From Methanomicrobiales archaeon (GTDB lineage: Archaea; Halobacteriota; Methanomicrobia; Methanomicrobiales; Methanospirillaceae): a DNA stretch of 64,000 bases. Location: positions 1 through 64,000 of the forward strand of contig JANYKQ010000033.1 of the NCBI GenBank assembly GCA_025358115.1, written 5' to 3'. The translations under genes were made by a program, and so were the position numbers. Below are positions 33,781-42,124 of this stretch, piece by piece (position 1 is the stretch's first letter; each line of letters begins with the position of its first letter). The notes beneath the pieces were generated by a model. It was not told the DNA's origin. It was given only the letters and a program-made list of their open reading frames with translations, and did not search any database.

Positions 33781-33988
33781 GCGCCAGCCTTCGCTTTGCG
33801 TGTTCCTTCCACGCATCGTCCGGGTTTTCGTAATCGATCTCGATCCTGGCTTTACGGAATATGATCTTGTCCTTATCCGAGGAGATAGTCAGGTAATCCC
33901 CGTCCTTGATACCGAGATCCGACCGGATCTTTTTGGGGAGGGTGATGAGTCCCTTGGACGATACCTTGACTAATGTAGTGTCAGGCAT
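33773..33988 (-). CDS. AbrB/MazE-type antitoxin
   Basis: A 71-residue SpoVT/AbrB swapped-hairpin protein: K-V-S-S-K-G-L-I-T-L-P-K-K-I-R-S-D-L-G-I-K-D-G-D at residues 8-31 is the DNA-binding domain, and the charged C-terminal tail (A-W-K-E-H-A-K-R-R-L) would wrap the toxin. It overlaps the toxin gene. Promoter sequence TTAGATTATAAG lies 15-30 bases upstream, and the pair sits between repeats R1 and R2. Confidence 0.88.
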   Translation of the reverse strand: MPDTTLVKVSSKGLITLPKKIRSDLGIKDGDYLTISSDKDKIIFRKARIEIDYENPDDAWKEHAKRRLAHD

Positions 33989-34074
33989 GGATGTTCACAA
34001 CTTAGATTATAAGATTCTTAGATTATTAGTTTTACGGGGATCCCCCGGATTCCCTGCCCCCCCTTCTTAGGAAA

Positions 34075-34308
34075 CCCCCTCCCACGACGATAAAAAATCC
34101 GGGCCCGTATCGTGCCCCGTTGTACGAGTTTTGCCTCACCCCCTGTTTTGGCAGAGGCAATGGATCAGAAAAACGCGGTAATTCTCCCGGAACGAATCCC
34201 CATTCTCCGGTGGGAATCAGTGAGGCAATGTGTAGCAACGTTCTGTTGGCATCCGCCCGGAACACACCGATATTGGCAAAGTCCTGCGGCCCGGGAGGGG
34301 GTGTCCCG
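34075..34308. repeat. Dispersed 233-bp repeat, copy R2
   Basis: Direct copy of R1 (33142-33374), collinear over the whole length with scattered substitutions. R1 and R2 bracket the toxin-antitoxin pair, so recombination between them would delete it. R2 ends about 120 bases before the decarboxylase start. Confidence 0.85.
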
Positions 34309-34430
34309 GGCCGGGGGTCAGGCAGATCCCCGCAACTCATTTCTAGGGTTCCGCTCCACCATTATCTACCGGAATATGAAACGGCGGTTTCCTCTTGCCA
34401 CATCCCCAGCCGCCATTTCAGGAGATGAAC

Positions 34431-35906
34431 ATGAAGAAGAACGCTGACAAATCCCGGGAAGAAACCCTTGACCCGGAAGACTGGGAAGCCATGCGGGCAC
34501 TGGGCCACCGCATGGTTGACGATACGATGGATTATATCAGGACGATACGGGACCGGCCGGTCTGGCAGCATGCCCCGCCGGAAGTAAAGGCCCGGTTTGA
34601 AGGCCCGCCTCCGGCCGGCCCCGAGTGTCCGGACGAGGTGTACCGGGAGTACATCCGCTCCATCCTCCCGTACCAGGTTGGCAACAGCCACCCGCGGTTC
34701 TGGGGCTGGGTTGCGGGATGCGGCACCGTCATGGGGACGTACGCCGAGATGCTGGCAGCGTCAACGGACGCGGTCAGCGGGTCTTTTGCCTACATGAGCA
34801 ACAACTACGTGGAGATGCAGGTGGTGGACTGGTGCAGGACACTCCTCGGTTTCCCGCTAGGCACAAGCGGCCTCATCACGAGCGGCTGCTCGTCTTCCAC
34901 CCTGATCGGCCTTGCCGTGGCCCGGAACACCATGGCCGGGTACGATCTGCGTGCAGAGGGGATGCACGTGTCCGGGAAGCAGATGACCCTGTACTGCTCG
35001 GACGAAGCCCACTCATCGGTCCAGAAAGCGGTCGAGCTGCTCGGGTTCGGGAACAACGCGCTCCGCCGGGTCCCCGTGAACGATTCCCTGCAGATCGATA
35101 TTCCGGCCCTGCGGGAGATGATCGCAGCCGACCGGGCCAGGGGATGCCACCCGGTCTGCATTATCGGGGCTGCCGGTACCACGAATACCGGGGCAATCGA
35201 CGATCTCAATGCCCTGGCGGATATCTGCGCAGAGGAGCGGTGCTGGTTCCATGTCGATGGTGCATTCGGTGCCTGGGCAGCCATTGCCCCGGAGTACCGG
35301 CACCTTGTCTCGGGCATGGAGCGGGCGGATTCGCTCGCGTTCGATCTGCACAAATGGATGTACCTCGCGTACCCCATCGCCTGCGTCCTGGTCCGGGATG
35401 CTGCCCATCACCGCAATGCTTTCTCCCTGACCCCCACCTACCTTGCCCACGGCGAAGGCGACCGGGGCCTGACTGGCGTGGACGTGCCCTGGCTCTCCGA
35501 TTACGGGTTCGAGCTCTCGCGGGGGTTCCTTGCCCTCAAGGCCTGGATGACGATCAAAGAGCAGGGTACTGAAAAGTACGGGCGGCTGATCCAGCAGAAC
35601 ATTGACCAGGCGCATTACCTGGAAAACCTGGTGCAGGAAGCCCCGCAACTCGAACTGGCGCTTCCGGTCTCACTGAATATCGTGAACTTCCGGTACATGC
35701 GTCCAGGACTTGCCGAGGCCCGGCTGGACGACATCAACAAGCAGATCGAGACCGAGCTCCAGGAGCAGGGGATCGCGGTCCCTTCGATTGTGAGCATCCA
35801 TGGCAGGAAGTACCTGCACGTGGCTGTCACCAACCACCGCAGCCGGAGGGAGGATTTCGAGCTGCTGGTGCGGGAAGTAATCCGGATCGGGAACAAACTG
35901 GTGTGA
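34431..35906 (+). CDS. Group II PLP-dependent amino acid decarboxylase
   Basis: A 491-residue enzyme of the aromatic/glutamate decarboxylase family. S-H-P-R-F-W-G-W near residues 84-91 shapes the substrate pocket, G-C-S-S-S-T-L at about 153-159 binds the phosphate, W-F-H-V-D-G-A-F-G near 272-280 and the PLP lysine in D-L-H-K-W-M-Y near 305-311 are intact. It is longer than MfnA (about 400 residues) and closer to eukaryote-like decarboxylases; substrate could be tyrosine, tryptophan or another aromatic. AGGAG six bases before ATG 34431 decides the start over 34395 and 34425. Confidence 0.86.
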   Translation: MKKNADKSREETLDPEDWEAMRALGHRMVDDTMDYIRTIRDRPVWQHAPPEVKARFEGPPPAGPECPDEVYREYIRSILPYQVGNSHPRFWGWVAGCGTVMGTYAEMLAASTDAVSGSFAYMSNNYVEMQVVDWCRTLLGFPLGTSGLITSGCSSSTLIGLAVARNTMAGYDLRAEGMHVSGKQMTLYCSDEAHSSVQKAVELLGFGNNALRRVPVNDSLQIDIPALREMIAADRARGCHPVCIIGAAGTTNTGAIDDLNALADICAEERCWFHVDGAFGAWAAIAPEYRHLVSGMERADSLAFDLHKWMYLAYPIACVLVRDAAHHRNAFSLTPTYLAHGEGDRGLTGVDVPWLSDYGFELSRGFLALKAWMTIKEQGTEKYGRLIQQNIDQAHYLENLVQEAPQLELALPVSLNIVNFRYMRPGLAEARLDDINKQIETELQEQGIAVPSIVSIHGRKYLHVAVTNHRSRREDFELLVREVIRIGNKLV

Positions 35907-36297
35907 TTATTGCCCGGATCTCTGGCGGTCGAACGCTTTTGATGGAGAAGCGAAAAAAGCGGGTGAAGGAGAGGATTGCCAAAGGCTGGATAACCGGGTC
36001 TTTCGGGCAGGCACCTTGATAGAACGCATCAATTGACGTATGATCGAATATCCCCCTCATTCTTACCGGTCTGGAGTACTTCTCTGGCTTTTCCTCCCAT
36101 CAGGAGTAACCGACAACTGAAATCAACCTCCATTTGCCAGACCGGATGTTTGCAATTGCGATCTCAATCGCCTGCATGGTTGGGCTCCGGGTGCCTGCCG
36201 GGATTTGCGGGAAAGGTGCGGTCATACCCCTGGCCGCCGAGGGGCCGGCCCCCTCTCCGGATGGGCCGGCGGATTATCACCTTACCTCGCCCGTACC
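35907..36297. other. Gene-free stretch between convergent genes
   Basis: Neither strand holds a convincing gene in these 391 bases. A minus-strand reading at 36100-36177 (M-Q-A-I-E-I-A-I-A-N-I-R-S-G-K-W, then R-L-I-S-V-V-G-Y-S and stop) looks protein-like and could be another gene-end scrap, but the support is weak. A GGGGCCGGCCCC palindrome at 36240-36251 lies near its right end. Confidence 0.4.
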
Positions 36298-37572
36298 TCA
36301 TGCCCCGGGATAGACATAGATGTCTTCATCCTTGTCGAAGGGCCATATCCTTACCTGGACTGTTTTCTGCCACCGTGACCCGTTCTGATCGCCGGCCACC
36401 CGGTAGATGTCGTACGAGGCGAGCATCCGGTCGCCCGCCGGGTTGGTGCGCTGGATCGCCGAGATGCCATACCACGTATCGAGATGCTGGTTCAGCGCCG
36501 TCGTGACCTGGGCCCGGCTGGCACCCGCCGGTGTTCCCCCCGATACCGATGAGATCACCCAGAGCATGTCATAGAGGGTGAATGCCTCGCTGTCGGGTTC
36601 GCGCCCGAGCCGTTCTGTGATCCTGGTCACCTGTTCGCCCCAAAGGTGCTCCCACGGCGCTCCCCAGATGATCCCGGTCATGTTGACACGGGCAGCGAAC
36701 CGGGCTGCGGTTCCCGTGCCCGTTAATGACGGGTCAAGCGTGTTCCCGTCGCTTCCGAACCACCTGACCCCGGACAGGTTCTGTTTTCCTCCGGCTCCGG
36801 CCATGATAGCTCCGATCTCACCGGAAGTAACGGCATATACACCAACGGAATTTGCGCCATAGGTACCAATCGCTCTCCCAACGATGATGTCCAGGGCTGC
36901 GACGGTGGTATTGAAGTCCTTCGTCCCCGGGTCGTACCTGACTCCGTCGAGGATGACTCCCTTCTTTATGGAAAATTCAGATTTCGTGATATTGGCAAGG
37001 TTGTCTCCCCAGATGTCACCCCGCGTGACCGGTACAATCGCACGAACCCCTTCCCGGTCGAGATAGTTCGCCATTATCTTTCCCTGGGCCGTGTCGTCCG
37101 AGATTGTCCGGAAGATCGAGTCGTCCGGTATCGAGAGCGCCGGGGCGGTGCTTCCGGATGATATGACGATCATACCGTTTGCATCTGTGTAATTTTTCAT
37201 GACGGCGAGCTCTGCGCTCGAGATGTACCCGATTACGATTTTCGTGTTATTCGCATGGAGCGATTTCACGATCCCGAGGGCGGTTTCGGGGTCGTTTTCC
37301 GTATCATGGAAGACGACCCTGATCCGGGACGATGACCCGATATCTGTATAATACCGGTTGATGTCCTCTTCGGCGGTAAGGAGGGCCGCCTTCGAGGATT
37401 CGCCGAACGGGGAAGAGACCCCCGTCATCGGGATGAGCGCATCCACCCTGATCTCCTGCGATACGGGAGTCAGAGGAGTTAAAGCCGATGATCCGGCCTG
37501 CGGGGTGCTCGTGCATCCCGCGATGAATATGGCTGCGATCAGGATGATCATGAAGGAAAAGAGATATCTCAT
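36298..37572 (-). CDS. Leucine/isoleucine/valine-type substrate-binding lipoprotein
   Basis: A 424-residue periplasmic-binding-protein type I family member (LivJ/amide-binding like). A signal peptide ends in the lipobox I-A-G-C (Cys19), followed by a Ser/Thr/Pro linker. V-D-A-L-I-P-M-T-G-V-S-S-P-F-G near 44-58 begins the binding fold. No permease or ATPase gene is adjacent, so it either serves a transporter elsewhere or is part of a sensor. It could be cargo of the surrounding repeat-rich island. Confidence 0.82.
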   Translation of the reverse strand: MRYLFSFMIILIAAIFIAGCTSTPQAGSSALTPLTPVSQEIRVDALIPMTGVSSPFGESSKAALLTAEEDINRYYTDIGSSSRIRVVFHDTENDPETALGIVKSLHANNTKIVIGYISSAELAVMKNYTDANGMIVISSGSTAPALSIPDDSIFRTISDDTAQGKIMANYLDREGVRAIVPVTRGDIWGDNLANITKSEFSIKKGVILDGVRYDPGTKDFNTTVAALDIIVGRAIGTYGANSVGVYAVTSGEIGAIMAGAGGKQNLSGVRWFGSDGNTLDPSLTGTGTAARFAARVNMTGIIWGAPWEHLWGEQVTRITERLGREPDSEAFTLYDMLWVISSVSGGTPAGASRAQVTTALNQHLDTWYGISAIQRTNPAGDRMLASYDIYRVAGDQNGSRWQKTVQVRIWPFDKDEDIYVYPGA

Positions 37573-37704
37573 GACAGATCTTTTGCGAGGGGGGATAAAA
37601 TGCCTTCCGAAACATGAGCAAAGAGCAGGCCCTCCGTAAATCCGGAGTGTCCCATGAAATTATCAATTTGTTGCTTCACGTCCCGGAACCCTGCGGGGAC
37701 AAAA

Positions 37705-37767
37705 GACATCGCTGGTCTGCTTCTGCCCGCCACGGGCATAGGATCCGAAAATCCCGACGTACTGCAT
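37705..37767 (-). pseudogene. Fragment of an MntA-type nucleotidyltransferase gene
   Basis: On the minus strand the bases read M-Q-Y-V-G-I-F-G-S-Y-A-R-G-G-Q-K-Q-T-S-D-V. This is the nucleotidyltransferase core and closely matches Y-L-G-I-F-G-S-Y-V-R-G-E-Q-K-K-T-S-D-V of the gene at 17422. The frame runs straight into unrelated sequence before the expected second Asp, so the gene is broken. MNT proteins pair with HEPN toxins, and a HEPN gene lies 4.6 kb to the left in the same island. Confidence 0.7.
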
Positions 37768-37860
37768 CCGGCAGATCCTGACTGCCCGTAAGGATCAGTT
37801 TTGCAGGAACACCCGCGTTCCGGTTTTGCGGCCCGGTCTCCCTTCTCCCCCCGTTTTGAC

Positions 37861-38031
37861 CCCTCCTATGACGGTACAGAATCCGGGCCCGTATCGTGCC
37901 CCGTTGTACGAGTTTTGCCTCACCTCCCATTTTGGCAGAGGCAATGGATCGGAAAAACGCGGTAATTCTCCCGGAACAAATCAGGGTTTTACGGCGGGAA
38001 TCAATGAGGTAATGTGTAGCAACGTTCTGTT
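37861..38031. repeat. Dispersed repeat, truncated copy R3
   Basis: About 170 bases of the repeat seen at 33142 and 34075, in the same orientation, with somewhat lower identity. It stops after AACGTTCTGTT, where R1 and R2 continue GGCATCC, and the sequence changes directly into the aminotransferase gene-end copy. The bases just before it (37805-37841, CAGGAACACC to TGCGGCCCGG) resemble the repeat's own end, hinting at a former tandem copy. Confidence 0.8.
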
Positions 38032-38036
38032 CGGAG

Positions 38037-38138
38037 GGCACGTTCTATGCGCTGGGGTGGATCCGGCTCTCATATGCAACCTCTATGGACCGGCTCAAAG
38101 AGGCGATGGGAAGGATTCGAAGGGTTAGCGGGAAATAA
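38037..38138 (+). pseudogene. Second copy of the aminotransferase gene end
   Basis: The frame reads [21 protein letters not shown], then [12 protein letters not shown] and TAA. The class I aminotransferase at 31030 ends [31 protein letters not shown]. About 85 of 100 bases agree, with differences mainly at third positions. It abuts R3 and marks the right edge of the 32.2-38.1 kb island. Confidence 0.85.
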
Positions 38139-38163
38139 ATCCCTTTAATCCGTTTCTCGTTTT

Positions 38164-39018
38164 TTATGTTTTTTTCCACCAGATCTTCGCAAATGTGGAA
38201 TCTCCTGAAATGACAATCTCCGATCCTTCTGTCCGGATTAATGGTTTGAGATAGTCATCCAGTACCCGTTCCTGTTCCGGTTGCGTGACATTGAACCGCT
38301 TCTGGAAAAAGGCGGTCATCTCATCCCTTGTTGAAAAACGATACTCCTTTTTTAGCGGCAGCATCTTCACGTTTGCATAGATCCCCATCTGGTACAGGAC
38401 GCCAAACAGGCAGTCTGCTTTTGGCCCGGAATAGTAGGGCAATCCATGGAGCGGTTCCCAGAGATCAGCATACATCCGCTCCCAGAATGGCATGTCCACA
38501 AACCAGAACAGGTACACAGACCCTTGCGAAACCGCATCCATCTTCCGGAGTGCGAGCCGGATGTCATCCATGGTGAGTGAGAGGGAGGCTATCACCACGT
38601 CATACTGCCCGGCAAGGTCGCTTACGGGAATGATATCCTCCCAGCGTTTGTGGATAATAGAAATATTGGTAACGCCATCCTTTTTCATCCGCTCGCCCAA
38701 GATTGCCGTCATCCCTTCCCCGGGTTCGATGGCGGTAATCTCCTTAACCTGTGGTGCGAGAGGAATAGCGAGCGTGCCCGGTCCCGCACCGATATCCAGG
38801 ACCCGTGATTCTTTCGTAATGTCCAGGCCGTTGATGGTGGTTGCGATCCGTTCGTCATACCCGGTGCGGGATGTGGAATCGTACCGCTCGGCATTCTCCC
38901 GCTTGTTCCAGTTATGCGAGGGATCATCCTGATGTTTTGAGGACTCGTGCAGGACCTGTCGTGCCTTCCAGATCCCGTTCCAGTCGGGATCAATGGATGA
39001 AGGGGGTTCCGGGCTCAT
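38164..39018 (-). CDS. Class I SAM-dependent methyltransferase
   Basis: A 284-residue methyltransferase. S-R-V-L-D-I-G-A-G-P-G-T-L-A-I-P-L near residues 76-92 is motif I and A-I-E-P-G-E-G-M at about 102-109 is the acidic loop; D-V-V-I-A-S-L-S-L-T-M-D-D near 141-153 is motif IV. The N-terminal part W-N-x-R-x-x-A-E-R-Y-D is common in archaeal corrinoid-linked or small-molecule methyltransferases, but no substrate can be named. It starts the block right of the island, facing the aminotransferase scrap. Confidence 0.8.
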   Translation of the reverse strand: MSPEPPSSIDPDWNGIWKARQVLHESSKHQDDPSHNWNKRENAERYDSTSRTGYDERIATTINGLDITKESRVLDIGAGPGTLAIPLAPQVKEITAIEPGEGMTAILGERMKKDGVTNISIIHKRWEDIIPVSDLAGQYDVVIASLSLTMDDIRLALRKMDAVSQGSVYLFWFVDMPFWERMYADLWEPLHGLPYYSGPKADCLFGVLYQMGIYANVKMLPLKKEYRFSTRDEMTAFFQKRFNVTQPEQERVLDDYLKPLIRTEGSEIVISGDSTFAKIWWKKT

Positions 39019-39085
39019 AGCATTGAGTATGCTCGCAGCCGGTTAAAAAGGATCTGCCTTTATGAAATATAACTTAAAAAGGAAA

Positions 39086-40276
39086 TTATTCGTGCCTGAG
39101 TGCATCGATCGGGTTTAAGTTGGCCGCCCGCCATGCCGGATAAAAACCACAGGCAAGGCAGATCACGATCCCAAATCCCATACCTTCAGCAACGGATAAT
39201 GCATTTGCAATCGTGAACAGGTGCTTGGTTGTGTTCAGGACCAGAGCGCTGATGGCATAACCGGCCACGACGCTCATGACCCCGCCAATAGTACTGCCGA
39301 CCACTCCAATAATCGCAGCTTCATAGATGAACATACTCATCACTTCTTTTTTCTGCGTGCCGATGCTCCGCATGATACCTATCTCTTTTATCCGCTCAGT
39401 TACGGACATCATCATGACGTTGAAGATCGAGACACCCGCGACAACCATCGAGATACCGCCAATAGCAGTGACGAATGTTGTTACCATACCAAAGGTCGAA
39501 TAAATGGTCGCCAGTGTCGCCTTGCTGTCCATCACATTGACGATCTTCATGTCCTTTCGCTTGTTGAGTTGTTTTTCTATAGCGATTTTCATGCCTGCTG
39601 TGTCCCCGTCCTTGACTTTCACGACAACTTGGTCGTAATCAGCATCCCGGTTATAGGTATTTTCAAACCACTCTTTGGTAACGACAAGGGCACTATCGGT
39701 GCTGATATCAAAACTCATTCCCCGCTCTTCAATAATACCCATAACCCTCAGTGTGCCCTTGTCACCATTGGTACCGATCGAGATACGGGATCCCACTTTG
39801 AGATCATGGTCCTTGGCAAAGGTAGGTCCTATGAGACAGCCGGAATTCCCGTTATTGTAAACCCCATCCTGGAGTTTCAGCAGATCCGGGACATCCTCCG
39901 GGGGAAGGCCATAAATTACTGCCACGATGTCATCGCTGCCGACACCGATTTTCATATGTTCGGCCGTCTGGTACACGGGAATTGCTACGTTCGGAGCTGC
40001 GACCCGTTTGATCTGCTGGAAATTCTGGTCGGTGATCTTTAAGTTCACTGAACTGCCGGCAGAACCAAAGCTATGCCCTCCCCCACCACTGTAAGGGGTA
40101 ATAATTACACTATCCCCAACTGAACTCAGGCTGTCAGCTACTGATGCCACCAGGCTGTTGCCCAAAATTCCCATAGACGCAATGGCAACCACCCCGATGA
40201 CAATTCCCAGCATAGCGAGGGAAGATCGGAGTACGTTGATCCTGATATTGCGCTTGGCGATCTCCCAGAAGATCAT
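39086..40276 (-). CDS. MacB/FtsX-type ABC transporter permease
   Basis: A 396-residue permease with one N-terminal span (about 17-40), an outside MacB-core domain (about 45-265) and three C-terminal spans. V-T-E-R-I-K-E-I-G-I-M-R-S-I-G near 300-314 and the final P-A-W-R-A-A-N-L-N-P-I-D-A-L-R are family marks. Such transporters do not carry solutes through the membrane but transmit force to extracellular partners. Its start overlaps the ATPase gene by four bases. Confidence 0.88.
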   Translation of the reverse strand: MIFWEIAKRNIRINVLRSSLAMLGIVIGVVAIASMGILGNSLVASVADSLSSVGDSVIITPYSGGGGHSFGSAGSSVNLKITDQNFQQIKRVAAPNVAIPVYQTAEHMKIGVGSDDIVAVIYGLPPEDVPDLLKLQDGVYNNGNSGCLIGPTFAKDHDLKVGSRISIGTNGDKGTLRVMGIIEERGMSFDISTDSALVVTKEWFENTYNRDADYDQVVVKVKDGDTAGMKIAIEKQLNKRKDMKIVNVMDSKATLATIYSTFGMVTTFVTAIGGISMVVAGVSIFNVMMMSVTERIKEIGIMRSIGTQKKEVMSMFIYEAAIIGVVGSTIGGVMSVVAGYAISALVLNTTKHLFTIANALSVAEGMGFGIVICLACGFYPAWRAANLNPIDALRHE

Positions 40277-40950
40277 GATACGATCCTCCCGTCAGCAATG
40301 CGGATGGTCCGCCGCGAGTATTCAGCGATATGAGGATCATGAGTGACCATAATGATCGTGGTTCCCTTCCGGTTGAGTTCGGTCATCAGGTCCATGATAC
40401 CGGCTCCGGTCTTTGAATCGAGGTTTCCGGTTGGTTCATCGCAAAGAAGAATATCCGGACTATTGATGAGTGCCCGTGCGATTGCAACCCGCTGCTGCTG
40501 ACCACCGGAGAGCTCAGTGGGTGTATGGGTAAAGAGCGAATCCTCCAGCTGAACGGATCGGAGCACTTCCTTACCCTTTTCCGGGTCCACGGCTTTCTGG
40601 GATTTCAGCATCATGGGAAATGTGACGTTCTCGATGATGTTGAGAAGGGGAAAGAGATTGAAATACTGGAAGATAAAGCCGATACGATCCCGTCGCAGGT
40701 TGGTCAGTTCGATATCTGACATATCCCCGATACGGGTACCACTGATATAGATGTCTCCGGTTGTCGGAGTATCGAGACAGCCCATCAGGTTTAAGAGCGT
40801 TGACTTGCCTGAACCCGAAGGTCCCATGACAGAGATGAATTCCCCCCTGTCCACCTGGAAAGATACCCCATCCAGCGCAGTAACGTCACCTGCAGGTAAC
40901 GGGTATACCTTGACCACATCCTGAAACACCATGACCGGTTGTTCGCTCAT
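40273..40950 (-). CDS. MacB/LolD-type ABC transporter ATPase
   Basis: A 225-residue ATPase with Walker A G-P-S-G-S-G-K-S-T (about residues 40-48), Q-loop, signature L-S-G-G-Q-Q-Q-R-V near 142-150, Walker B I-L-L-C-D-E-P-T-G-N-L-D near 162-173 and the H-loop histidine (M-V-T-H-D). It drives the adjacent MacB-type permease and lies seven bases after the S-layer-like protein gene. Confidence 0.92.
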   Translation of the reverse strand: MSEQPVMVFQDVVKVYPLPAGDVTALDGVSFQVDRGEFISVMGPSGSGKSTLLNLMGCLDTPTTGDIYISGTRIGDMSDIELTNLRRDRIGFIFQYFNLFPLLNIIENVTFPMMLKSQKAVDPEKGKEVLRSVQLEDSLFTHTPTELSGGQQQRVAIARALINSPDILLCDEPTGNLDSKTGAGIMDLMTELNRKGTTIIMVTHDPHIAEYSRRTIRIADGRIVS

Positions 40951-40957
40951 GGTAGTT

Positions 40958-42124
40958 TCACTTCTTGTATTTTTTCAGGTAGAGAATCCATCCACCGATG
41001 AATACTGCAAGGATAACGATCGCTGCAATGATGGGGATCGTGGAAGAACCTGAACTCTTCTGGGCAGTTGTATTGGACGCGGAGATCTTGACGTCCTGAA
41101 CGGAATTGTAAATGTTTCCATCGGCATCCTTGAAGGATAACTGGAGGGGAACATTTTCGGTGTTCGTTGCTAAGAAAGTCACTTCGAAGCTGCCGAAATC
41201 ATCGGGTTTGAGGGCGCCGACCACGTAGGTCTTGTACGGATCCTGCGGGACTGCGGGTGAGAGAGAGGTTACCGTCACCGTATTTGCTGTTTCGAGACCG
41301 GCATTATTGACATCACCGGTAATATGGAAGATACCCGCATCACTTTTTGTCTGAACATTGCTGATAATGGGATTTGCCTGTTTCTTATCAACCCCAAAGG
41401 TTACCGGGAGGTCCATATTCACGGTATGGGGATTGTCGCCATTGTCATAGTTCAGGACGAGATGGAGAGTTGTAGGCTGATCTGCAGTTACCGTAAAGTT
41501 TACCGGAACTGTTGCACCGGAAGCGATCTTGCCAACGAACACCCGGGATGGTGTTGTGGTAATTCCGGTACCTGAGACATCGAGGATTACATTCTTTACC
41601 TCGTTCTCCCGAAGGTTTGCAACTTGTGCATAGATGGTCTTTTTCTTACCCTGCGAATAGGTATCCGGTTTATCAAGGATCGTCAGCACGAGTGGTGAGT
41701 CATCGATCTTGACCATCGCCCGGTAAAAGAGACTGTCTGAATCGCGGAAACTCAAGGAAAAAACAGGGAAATACGTCCCGGTCAGACCATCAGCGGTCAC
41801 GGAAAAAACAAACGATTGTTTTTGTGCAGGACCCAGACTGTTTGAGGTATCATAGGGGCGGCTTGTGATTTTTATGGTGTCACTCGATACAGTGGCATGA
41901 TTTACATTCACACCCGTTTCTGTGTTCCCGTTTGTTATATCCACGGTGAGGGTCCCTTTGTCCCCCGGGAAAAAGACAGCAGGATCATAGGTAATGCCGG
42001 ACACGTATACTTTGTCTGCAGCAACAATCGATTCGGGCGTGGTGAAATCAGCAGCAACTACACCAACCATGGCGCTCGCAAGCAGAATTACGCTTATGAG
42101 AGAAATTAATCGAACAATTTTCAT
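40958..42124 (-). CDS. Surface protein with CARDB-like domains and C-terminal anchor (COG1361-like)
   Basis: A 388-residue exported protein. A signal peptide spans residues 1-25. Several immunoglobulin-like/CARDB-type beta domains follow (about 40-350; for instance G-D-K-G-T-L-T-V-D-I-T-N-G-N near 54-67 and A-Q-V-A-N-L-R-E-N-E-V near 167-177). A C-terminal membrane span (365-383) with K-K-Y-K-K anchors it. COG1361 proteins are widespread next to MacB-type transporters in methanogens and presumably form the outside partner of the pump. Confidence 0.75.
   Translation of the reverse strand: MKIVRLISLISVILLASAMVGVVAADFTTPESIVAADKVYVSGITYDPAVFFPGDKGTLTVDITNGNTETGVNVNHATVSSDTIKITSRPYDTSNSLGPAQKQSFVFSVTADGLTGTYFPVFSLSFRDSDSLFYRAMVKIDDSPLVLTILDKPDTYSQGKKKTIYAQVANLRENEVKNVILDVSGTGITTTPSRVFVGKIASGATVPVNFTVTADQPTTLHLVLNYDNGDNPHTVNMDLPVTFGVDKKQANPIISNVQTKSDAGIFHITGDVNNAGLETANTVTVTSLSPAVPQDPYKTYVVGALKPDDFGSFEVTFLATNTENVPLQLSFKDADGNIYNSVQDVKISASNTTAQKSSGSSTIPIIAAIVILAVFIGGWILYLKKYKK

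Noticed and set aside
34625-35572. A 315-codon plus-strand frame inside the decarboxylase gene
   Set aside because: Overlaps the well-supported decarboxylase in another frame and has no recognisable domain.
36240-36251. A GGGGCCGGCCCC palindrome
   Set aside because: Such CG-rich palindromes are common in this base composition; no gene context points to a function.
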